From Astropecten irregularis (lineage: Eukaryota; Echinodermata; Asteroidea; Paxillosida; Astropectinidae), in NCBI GenBank assembly GCA_963971285.1, contig OZ020253.1, forward strand, positions 2,542,001 through 2,606,000: 64,000 nt of DNA, read 5' to 3'. The notes below the pieces were generated by a model. The model ran no database searches. It had not been told where the DNA came from and saw nothing but the letters and a program-made list of their open reading frames with translations. Below, in pieces: positions 35,301 through 47,300 of the stretch. Positions within the stretch are counted from its first letter, which is position 1; each line of letters begins with the position of its first letter. The translations under genes were made by a program, and so were the position numbers.

Positions 35301-38300
35301 GAATCCTTGATGTCATTACCAGAAATAAATAATAATAATTATAATGTAGAGGAGGGGTGCATTTTTGAGTCTGTCACCAGTCAATTTGGCAGTTTTAGGG
35401 TCATTTTTCTTCGGATGGACTTTTCTCAAAAAGTCATCAGTTACCCTAAAGAATATTGAAAGGAAAATGAACATGGAAGTTTTCAGCTTCATTTTGGTGT
35501 AAAGCTTGATTACCTGAGAAATTTCTGAATATTTTTAATAATTTTTTGAAATTGGCCATTTTGCATGGGAGCCTATGGGAAATTATTTTCACACATTTGG
35601 TACTGAAAGAGGCTATGTGGTTGGGTACTTACACTGGTGGACATGGCTCTGTATTGCAAGCTTGCTTCCTCCGGCTTGGTTTGGTCCCAGCATTGCAGAA
35701 AGTATCCGACACGACTGTCTTATCATCATAGCGAATACACTGTACTTCTGCAACAGATTCACCTGAGTGCGCAAAAATACACAAAACAAACTATCAAGTC
35801 TAACCCTACTACAATTACAAGTACAGTAATAAACTGCTTCAAACTGCTCATCAGCCAAACAATTACCAGAAATTTATAGAATGCTTGGAGTTAGGAGGGC
35901 CTGACGTTTCGATCCTACAGCAGGATCTTTCTCAAAGGCTATAATGACTAGAGGACAAGATCATGCAAGTAAAGATACACATAAATGGATCGGGCAGGAT
36001 GAGACGTGGCCAGGAAAGTGTTTTTGACGTCACTCTTGACGGACAGAAAACATAATTTGGGGAGGGCGCCAAAAAGCTTTTGCAAAATGTAAACAAAGAT
36101 GGCGGCGGACGCGGCAGTTGGACCAACGCAAACCAATCCTTTCCCTCGGTTCTTGTTCGGTTTGAACCAATGACGTCATTGAAGCAGAACCGAAGTCACC
36201 AAAACGGCGAACCGATAACAAACCCAGAAACATGTTCACGGTTCAGCCTGCCAAAACACCCCCTAGGCAAACTGGCCAAGGACCAACTTCACAGCCCTGC
36301 TTAGCACAACAATTTGCTAACCATGAAATTTCTGTCTTGATAAAAACAAGATTAACAACCAAATGTCCATGTGTTGTGTAACACTTGTGATTGTTCTTTG
36401 GCTGTTGTTCGCTGATCATGAATATCAAACAGAATTTGTAATGGTTGTTTTCTATATTGAGTAAGACATTTTGTGCTAACCAATTTTTTTGTGCTTAAAA
36501 GCTCCAAGAAATTGACCCTTAGCCTGATAATCTGTTGCGTTCACACTCACCTCCGGCGCAGGTACTGGAGCAGACTGACCAGGAGCTCCAGTGCCATATG
36601 AATACGACCTCATCATCCCCGCTACCCTGCCGAGTGACTGGCTGGTTGTATGAATACGTTATACCCTGCTGTTCCTCCTGCACTAGAAGCTACAAGTATA
36701 AAAGAATAAACGGTACGGAATGAAGATCATATTAGCTGAAAGAACCCACACTTAGCATACCGATACCCATCTCTGGAATGGACTGGTTACTTTGTGCCAT
36801 TCTGTAATATCCATTATGAACAGTGCATTGGTGCAAGACGTCATAACCATTAAAGCAAAAGCTTGCTTCAAATCATGTGATGTAGCAACACTGTCTATAG
36901 TCTGGAGAATTCAGGTTTTGATGTTTACGTACAATGAAAAAATTCAGTGTACCAGATATTGTTCAATTCTCACTTGCGAAAGGCTTATTCCATCAGAAGC
37001 TCAGAGATTGTTTCATCGGTAGTTATAATTTCCTAAAGACACATCTCTTTCCAAGATCTTATAGCTGACTTCTTCTTAGCTTTTCATTTTTTTTTCTTGT
37101 GGACGCCTAGTATCTTTTAAGTTTTTAATACCGATTTGGAACCTTTGTTAGTACTGTTATTTTCATAAGTAGGGTATTAGGGAGACAGGTTAGCATCTGA
37201 AAGTGGACATTATGGAGACATATCGATGTCTCCGTACTAAAGGTACCAACTACCTTTGAAAGAAATATCCATATTTTAATAGAAGACAGAGAATGCTCTC
37301 AATATGAACATAATGTAAATTTCAAGTTCATTGGTTTGGAGGATGTTATGCTTAGAAATAGTTAAGTGAAGTTTCTGAACGATACTGTGAGATTGTCTTC
37401 CTAAGCCAAAACCCTGACCCCCTTTTTCAAGTTTTTAAAATTCTAATGATATACTCTTCTTACCATAACTACAAGTTCTTCGTTGATGGCGCCCAGGGCA
37501 GTGAGTGACTCCACCCCTTTTTCCGGCCGCTCGTACTTGAAGGTGGTCCCGCTGACATCATAGGCCTTTGGCCAATCAATGATCCACTCCGCATTGAGGT
37601 AATAGTCATTGTTTACAGACTTTAAAGCTGGAAATGGAAGGAAGGATGACACTCATGAAATGGCTGACAAGAGCTGAATAAAAGGGCCGAGTACTTTCAA
37701 GGAAACTTCATAATTTGGTAACTTACCAAACAGGAATCTTCACAGATTTACTTATAACTCACAGGGTATAAAGATGGTGCTGGTAGAAACATACCGTTAC
37801 AATCTTTCTGCCTGAAAGGCTGCATTTATCCAGAAATGAGTCAAACCAATGACCATAAACAGTTTTGATCTCGGGGTGAGATAAAAACTCCTACGAATAT
37901 ATATGAAAAAACAGTGAGCGTTTTTCAACGTTTTCTCAAAAAGTGGGCACTGTATCAGTAAATATGATTGGCAAGGCAGTAGCAAACACTATCATCATCT
38001 CCTCAATTATTTCTCTGAGTGGATAGTGTCAACTCTTTATGAAGATTTTAACATTTCAGAGAGATGTCTACTTATTGCGGTCCTTGGCACTCAGTAGTCA
38101 TTTCCCCAAGCACGACCCGAGTTGTTAAAATGAGACAAAACTTCCCGTCTTCTCACCTAAGTAATTTCTAGATACAGTCATCTCTTCTATTCTAATGTGC
38201 ACTGATCCCCGTGGTATAGTGAAGATCTCGTGGTAGTCACCGGCGGGCAACGTTTCGGTGAAGTTCTTGGCGACAGTCTCGCACGTACTGCCGTCCCCTC

Positions 38301-41300
38301 CGCATATTCGGCACTTGTCCTCCTTCATATCGGAACCCAGGATCTTATCGCATCCAACATGCTGTGGGAGGAAAGATAGGAGAGTGAAATAATCGGCCCT
38401 TTAGAAAGAACTCAACTCACTTTATAAGACATGGACTTTGACTGGGGGCCTGGGGATACGACTCAATGTCTTTGGTACTGGGTCTCTGAGGAGGATCCTT
38501 GGGTACAGCTGGTCGGATCATGTGTCTAACGAGAGGTTACACAGGGAGAGTCAGATGAGACCTATTACCTGCATGATAAGTGAGCGTCAGATGCGATTGT
38601 ATACGGTCATGTGGCTAGATTCCATGTGAGTGATCCTGCCAGGCGGATTCTTTCTCTGTGAGAACCTACTGGTAGGACTCGCCCAGTAGGGCATCCGCAT
38701 GACACGTGGTTGCATTAGGTAGATCGTTAATTTGCTGAGATGGGGATGGGTCGCGTGGCTGCTTTGGGAATGGCCATCAGAAGACCAAAAGGGTACTGCT
38801 CGAAGGTAGATACAGCAACGCGCTGCCGCGGTTCATGCTCCCACTGATTGATTGATTGAACTCACTTAAGTCTCGATTTTGGACATGTGCCTATTTGCTG
38901 TTTTCAAGGTATAAGCTCAAAAAATGGACAAACAGTCTTGAGACTTACGTGGCACTTCTTGTTGATGCAGATGTCTAGGACCTCGGGCCGGATCTTCTCT
39001 GGATAGCACCGGGTCCCGTCCACGATCTTGTTGACCTTGCGGAAGTGCTCGCCGCCGGACGTGATGCAGGTCAGCTCGCAAGGGCCCATGTCCTGGCTGA
39101 TGTAAGGCTCCCAGAAGTAGTAGCGACCGCCATACGGCTCGTTGTTGAAGTTGGAGCACTGGACGGAGCGAAAGTCTCGCGAGTTGGTGGGACAGTCCTG
39201 CCAGAGATCAAGAAGAAAATACTGAATTTGAAAACCTTGGAGAATTCTTCAAGACAACTGTCTTACATTTTGATCTTTGTAATCCGAGCCTGTTGCCCTA
39301 AACCACTACTGCTACTATGTTGGGAAGACATTGGGCATGATTTAGCCAATGTCTGCTCGGTCACCATGAACATATCCCCTCCAGGCCACTCTATCCAACA
39401 TGACAGTCCTTAGCTCCTCGATATTGTCTATACCAGTGTCCCTCTTCAGCATGCTGTCGTTTGTTTGCTTTCTACCATGTTTTCTTGTTCCGTGATGTGG
39501 TTCCCAAAGGATTGTTTTACTTGCTAGCAGTTATAATAATTTGGGAGGCTAATCATCCTTACTCGAAGCTGGGATGCTATATTGTGAAGGATGCGACTTC
39601 AACGTGATCGAGTAGCAGGCTTTCATGGGCGCCCTTGGCTGCCAGCCACGTTAACTCATATATGATCACGGAGTACAGCCTGAGATAGAAAGTGTTTGAT
39701 TTTTGTGGAGGGAGGAAAACCGGATCACCTGGAGAAAAACCCTTGTAGCATAGGAGAGAACCAACGCACAACTCTACTCACATATGACTCAGGCCGGATT
39801 CGAACCCGGGCCACATTGGTGAGAGGCGAGTGCCTAACGCACTTGCCACCTATGCCCCCAGTTATGGGATGGATTCCACAAAGCCCTACGATTGATAGTA
39901 ACTCGAGTTACAAAGGATAACCCATCACATCCTAGGTAGGGCTGCAATGTATCACAAGTCCTACGATTGATAGTGAGTTACGATAAGTTTGGTGAAATCG
40001 ACCCTTAGATGACAAATGCTGAGTCCTGCTATGTTAACCTTCTGGTACGTAGTTTATCTGACAGTTTGGGTAATCCTGCTTTAAGATCAATGTTTTTGAC
40101 ATGATCCTTACATGAAACGTCTATGAAGCCAAGTGTACAATCCATCCAAGGCCTTTTCTTGTTGTACTGTCAGTGTCCATGCCTCTGCACCATACAAGAG
40201 CACTGACTCAACAGTTGCCACAAATAATCTCTAATAATCTGCCCTAAACAACCTCATCACTGACTCTGAAGTCCTCCTGTTAATGTTTTGATATGAAACA
40301 GAAACAATAATAATAATCATTCTGAATTAATTCTGCGCACACATCTGTCCAAAGGCACTAGTGCCGCACATATTATTATCCCTGGTCATTGGGCCATAAT
40401 GTACATTCCTGAAACCATCTCAACTCCCTAGGGAGTATACAGCCCTGGCCACCGTATAATTCAGTGCACAGAGGCTAATCAAACCACAAAGCCATCTCTA
40501 CCCTCACAGGTACCCATTTACACCTGGGTGAAGAGGAGCAAAATGTGATAAAGCGTCTTGCCCAAGGACGCAAGCACCAATAACCCATGGCTGGATTCGA
40601 ACCCACTATCAGTAGATTGATCCATGCCAGACCACTAGGCCACAGCACTCCAACAAACAAAGCACAACTTACGTCGATATTGCAGGATTTGTACAGACTT
40701 CTTTCTCCAGTGCAGAACAGTCCTCTATGAGATGGCCTAGTCAATGAAAAAGAAGTAAAAATCTAAATTAGTACAGATTTTGGATTTTATACTCAAGATC
40801 GGATCTTGTTTTGTCAGCTGGAATTTAAATCATGCAGATTCAGAATCTTACAGATTCTGCCGGGCAGGTTCTCTCTCTCTTTGAGAGAACCTGCTGGTAG
40901 GATTCGCCCGGTGGGGCATACGTATCACACATGGTTGCGTCAGGTAGATCATTATTTTGCTGAGATGGGGATGGGTCGTGTGGCTGCCTGGGGGATAGCT
41001 ATCAGGAGACCAAAGGAGTAACGCTCGAAGGTAGATGCGGCAACGTGCTGCCGCAGCGCATGCTCCCACTGATTGATTGATTGATTGATCTTACATCCGG
41101 TGCGACAAATCGCAGTTTCGTTGACGGATTTACAAATTCGTTGTTGCATTCAGAGATATTCGTGGTCAGGTTAAAAAGGCAGTATTTTCCGCGTATTGAT
41201 TTATGTGATTATTGTTTGTAGATTTTGGCAAAAACAACTTAGACTTAATAATCACTGAAGGTGGACAGCGAGGCTAGGAACACGTCACCTGCGCTCACGT

Positions 41301-44300
41301 TCATTCAGCTTAATTATTCATTCTTTAATAGTTCCCAGTCAAACTGTAGAGTTTAGGGGGTACTGTACCAGTACATAACATGCAGCATTGGTCTAAACTT
41401 CTCGCTGCCACTGAGGGCGCTGACCATAGTCTTTGTACTTAACATCGACAATGTTGGGACTGGCAACGAGTCTACTTAACAGATTTTCAAATTCGGAACC
41501 GAAAGTAGGAATCGGATGATAGAGGGCGTTTATGATACAGTTCCGATGAATTCATAGATCCAATGCAACAACTGTCTGCAATACAAAGATCCCTCAACAA
41601 GTTTCGCATGATCAGACATTTGGGCTTTTTTGGGCGTTACCTCGGATTGTCGCACTGCCTCTCGGAGATGGTCACTCCGCCTCCGCATGTCCTAGAACAG
41701 GAGCTCCACTCGGACCAAGACCCCCAGCCTCCGTCCACAGCTTGAGGCCGCTCTCCATACGGTATGCAGTCGCCCTCGTAGCACCACTGCAAGGAAAAAG
41801 CCCCAGAAATAAACGATGAATCATGGAACAGGTTTGATGTCAGATACTTCCCCTTGCTCCCAACATGCCCTCAAGGAGTTGGTGGTGATAGCCCATGCTG
41901 CACTAAATTGAAAATCTCTAAGGTACCGGCAAGCCTGTAGAGCTACAGGACAGGAATCTGGCATTACAAGTATAAAGGGATTGTCGCACGGTGCTATTAC
42001 CCAAACCAGTTATTTTCTTCAAAGCCAAAGTTCTGTCAACTGTCGACACAAACAAAATGCCAAAAACAGTTTTAATCTCCGAGATCAAAACCTCACAATT
42101 ACAATTACCCTATAATTCCATGTTACAACTGCAACGGTTTTTCACTTTTTTCTACCATTTCCAATGATCAGGTTTGTTTTTATTCCATGACAAATCAAAT
42201 TATGAACAGAGTGCTACTATTCTATCAGCTTTACCAAATACTTTGATAGTATGATAGAAGCTTTAAGACGACATCTGCTATATTTTAAAGGTACAATACA
42301 TGATTGGTAATGGTCACAAAACAGTACTCACACTTTGTCTGATCAAACATGTATATGAAATAATAAACCTGTGAAAATTTGAGCTCAATCGGACATCTGA
42401 GTTATGAAAAAAAAAACAGCGAAAACCCGACTCAATTTTTCTTATAAAAAACAAAGAATGGTTTTTTATCTTACCCCGTGATCAAAACTGTTTTCGGTCT
42501 TTGTTTGACTAATTTCTGGATAAATACACCATCTCAGGTGGAAATATTTTAACGGTATGTTTCTACCAGTACCATCTTCATACTCTGAAAGTTATACGTA
42601 AATCTGTGAACATTTCTGTTTGGGTATGTTACCAATCCTGTACTGTACCTTTGAAGAGAAGTGAAACAACCAAAAAACTGACGACAGGACAAATATTATG
42701 AATCATTCGGGATAATTTTGATGTGAGAGGACGTGACAGGGACTTCTGCCAAGAGAGGGATCGACACCAGACTTCATCGGAACAACTGCCGGTGAGTCAA
42801 GGGGTCAACGGAGGGTCAGGATAGGAAGAGGGGGTGGGGGAACCCTAGTCATGACACAGCTCTGTGAAGTGATCAAGGAAATCTGGGCCCAAGTTAAAGG
42901 AGCGACCTATCAGCTGTTTGAGACTAAGAGCCCCTATCCCTCCGCGACAGAAAGAAGACAACAAGTATGTTTCAAATTCCGATACAGGTGGCTGTGAGTT
43001 GACCAGTTAGGGAAGAATAACTCAAAATAGTTCAACGAAAGATTCACTGACAAGATTACATTGTTTCTCAGGTTGCAGCATTGTTAATGCTGCACGTATC
43101 ATAAATGATCCTCGGGATATAACGGTATGTGAGTGGTTTCATGGCTTCTGACTGCCAAATGAACAAAGATAATTGACTATTAGGGACAGCACCAACATAG
43201 GGCTGGGTATCTCAGTTGGTAAGAGTGCCGGTACGGTATTCCGGAGGTCGCTGGTTCGAATCCCACTCCAGCCAACTTCTCAAAGACTTTAAATTCAGTC
43301 AGCTTCCCTTGTGGTTATAAAAGAAAGGTCTCCTATTGAATGCAGGTTTCCTATAAAGAGACTGGCTTCCCTGCAGAGTCACAATGCACAATGTACTGAG
43401 CCTCTCTAAAGGGTATACCGGTGTCCTAAGCCTTGCTTGGCCAAACAATTCAAGACCAGAGACCTTTCTATAAAGTGTTTTCAGGCGAGTGCTGTACCAG
43501 TTCCCTTTCACCTTTCTACGGGGACCCCTTTACAAGTCCCGCTGGGAGGACGTGGTTTAACTGGGTTTCGCAGTCCCAAAGGCCCAATCGCAAGCTCTCC
43601 AAGTCTAACAACTAGCTCTAATGTCGTCTGGAATACCTCCTAACAAAAGATGACTGAGCCCAGAGGCATAAGGGAAAAAGACTTCAGCTAATGCATCAAT
43701 CAGATTGAAGCTCATGATAAACAAGAATGAAATAGTTCAATACAATGTCACGACAACAAGTGGGTGTTGATCGACGCAGGAGCATCTCTGCTCTCTTGGT
43801 ATGAGGACGCAGACGGAATGAACTCCAAAAAGCAGATAAGAGGATCTGACAGAGTTTTTGGTGAGAGGGAGAAAGTTTTTCTAGACGTTTATTTACCCCG
43901 TCGGGCGTGCTGGGCGTCTGGCACCTTGTCCCCTCGGCTGCTGGTGTGTTTGTTCTCCAACAGGACCTAGACCCCGGCTTCAGGCAAGTCAGCTCCCGGC
44001 AAATGCTCTACGACAAGAAAAAAAGTAGTTCGGGTTGGAAGAGTTCAGTTGTTGGTGCAAAAAAACTAAATTAAACTTGGTCTATGAATTATCTTTCTCC
44101 ACATGTTCCTCACACACTTTATAATGAAGTTTACCACCTAAGCAGCCAAATTGGCTTATTATATTATATAATAATATACATAGGGGGTTTATGAAATGGA
44201 GGCTCAGGCTCAGGCTCTGTCATCCCTATGCCAAAAAATATAGGTTGTGGTTTTTTATTGAAGCTGTTTTCTTTTTCAAATCAAAATAATTGTGGGTAGC

Positions 44301-47300
44301 CATGTCAGTCAGATAACAATACAAAATAGAACAATACCAGTAGCACTTTATTGCCTAACTAAAGATTAAAATATAGCTTATGCACATTTTAAACTTTAGT
44401 TAGTCAATTAAGTGCTACTAGTAATTTACTATTTTTCAAACCAGAGAATCTACACCCGGACCGCAGCCAAAAGCCTTTATTTTGATTCCTGTTATTTTAG
44501 AATGGATTCATGAAATTGAGCCGGAGCTTGAGCCTGAGTCTGAGCCTCGTTTCGTAAACCCCCATAGATACTGAAAAAATAATAGCAATATTCCTTTTTA
44601 TTTAAACAAGGGTCAATCTGAGCTTCTGCAGGTTATAGGAATGACTGTCCGGAATTCTGTGTGAAGTTCTCTATACTCACATTTGTTTTGCATGCCTTGA
44701 CCTCTGGTCCGTACTGCAGCCGGCACTGATGGTCACCGTCCACTAGCTCTCCGGGCATGGCCGTAGGGAAGCTGTAACTGACCAGTGTGGGTGGGTTGTC
44801 CAGGCAACTTGCTCTGCCCGATCTTGATGGTCAAACAAAGACAAACACAAAATTGAAATGACAATTGATACAAATCAGGTATTTGCTCCGTTAAAGATAA
44901 CACAAAATCTCCATTGCTCCATTGCTCAATGTTTAAGCAAAAAACATCTTCTTTATAATACCACTGTTTTGGATACCGGCACTCTATTTTCAACTTTCCA
45001 CTGAAAAGTGAACACTGGAGAGGGATTCGAACCGGCAACCTCCTGAATACTGTACAGGCGCTCTACCAACTGAGCCATCCAGCCCTACGTTGGTGGTGTT
45101 CCCAATAGTCAATTATCTCTGTTCGTTTGGCAGTCAGAAGCCATGAAACTGCGCAAACACCGCTATATCCCAAGGATCATTTCATCGATACTCGCAGCAA
45201 TGCTGCAACCTCAGAAAAAAGTGATCCTCCATATATTGATTCAGGAGGCCGCTGGTTCGATTCCTGCTCCAGTTTATTTTTATTTGTTCACTTTTTATCT
45301 TTTCATGGTAGTTTCAGAAATAACACTGTATATGTCAATGCCCGGAGTAAGGAGGGCCTGACATTTCAATCCTAGCAGGATCTTTCTCTTAAGCCTTTGA
45401 GAATGATCGCAATATCAGGCCATCCTTATTCCAGGCATTTCATATAATTATTTCAGGTCAATATTTTGGTTGATGAGCAGTTTGCAACAGTTGCACTTTA
45501 TTTGTGAGTGCAAAGGCAAATTTGCACACAACCATTTTGAGTTTCTAGGGCCCTTTTCCACACCTCGGCTCCGGCTCAGGCTCCGGCTCCATTTCATGCA
45601 TCCATCCTTAAATAACGGGTATCAAAATAGAGGCTTTTGGCTGCGGTTCGGAAGTAGATTCTCTATTTTGAACAAGAAAACAGAGATTCAGCTTCAATGA
45701 AAAGCCACAACCTATATTTTCAGCTTATGGATGACAGAGACGAAGCTGGAGCCTGAGCCGGAGCCGAGGTTTGGAAAAGGGCCTAGATGTGGTTTAAACC
45801 TTGCTAAAAACCATACAACTGCTAGCACTGTATACTCCAGGTATTCATGCGCCCCTGGGGCGAAAAGAAAAATAATAAAAAGGTACTGGTTTTACTCAAT
45901 AGGGACTCAAACCCACAGCCTCCTTGTTATTCCTGCAAGCTAGACCACCACACTCGCCCGGGTCAACAAGCAGCAATCACTCGTGTGAACCGCCCTACAT
46001 TTGAGAAACCTCGCAATCCAACCAGCACCTCTCATGGTGTTTTAGAAGCTATTAAAACTGTTCTACCCACAATAACCACATCAGTAATAATGAAGAGATG
46101 ATTTTGCTTTTTCGGTTAATAGAGGAGTATATCACATGAAACTCCAGAGGGTTCTTTCTTTTGAGAGCTTGGGGGAATCGCTTCTCAGAAATCGGCGGCG
46201 TGGCTAAGCAGCCAAGCTCTCCCATCTGGCTTCATTAATGCAGACAGTAACCACAGAAACTGATGTATAACAGGGACATTGTTGTCAATCGTACCCTAGT
46301 GGAATGAAACTATTTTTGACATATCTTCAGATGGAACACTATTTGGTGTTTGGATATCACAGACCTCTTCCCTTGATTGATGTGAGACAGTGAGATGCAG
46401 AAACTGACCAAGGTGAGAGGAGAAAAGGCTTGATGTTTTCCAAGACCAAGAGGTTTGTCAGATCAAGAGCCCCAGAAGGATCTCTTGCATCAAACAGCAG
46501 CAGCACATGACAAACAACGAAGAGCCAGAGATGGCAGGAATGAAAGCCAACAAGCCAGGAGGCGAGACAGAAAGGGCGGCACTGGAATGGGAGACATACT
46601 GAGGAAAGATGGGAGTGACAACTACGCTGTTGCCCGAGGACAGAACCCGTAGTGGCAAACAGCAGCAGCATGTGACTGACAAAGAAGAGCCAAAGATGGC
46701 AGGAATGGAAGCCAATATTAAGCAAGGAGGCAAGATGGAAAGGGTGGTGCTGGGATGGGAGACATACTGAGGAGAGATGGTAGTGAGGACGGAACCCGGA
46801 GTGGCAAACGGCAGCAGCATGTGACTGACAAAGAAGAGCCAAAGATGGCAGGAATGGAAGCCAATATTAAGCAAGGAGGCAAGATGGAAAGGGTGGTGCT
46901 GGGATGGGAGACATACTGAGGAAAGATGGTAGTGACAACTGCGCTGTTGCCTGAGGACGGAACCCGTAGTGGCAAACAGCAGCAGCACGTGACCAACAAC
47001 GAAGAGCCGAAGATGGCAGGAAGGGAAACCAACAAGCAAGTAGGTGAGACAGAAAGGGTGGTGCTGGATTGGGACACAGAGGAAAGATGGTAGTGACAAC
47101 TTTGCTCTTGCCTGAGGACGGACCCCAGAGAGGGACAGAGAAACAAAGGCCACACCAAGACCACCTGGGGTCAAACTTGGTAGAAGGAGACAAAAAGAAA
47201 GGATACAAAACATGGACTAGACCAAGACAGTCAGCAAAGGACGGAACCTTTAGAGGACAGAGAAACATAAGCCGAACCAAGACCACCTGGGGTCAAACTC

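Noticed and set aside
44733-45038. 101-codon minus-strand frame over ADAMTS exon d
   Set aside because: Different frame from the exon that joins in phase and carries the conserved Cys pattern.
46357-47286. Minus-strand frames of 139-251 codons with repeated LPSLLSM / [12 protein letters not shown] segments
   Set aside because: They translate the intronic tandem block between ADAMTS exons d and c; the repeated peptides simply mirror the DNA repeat.
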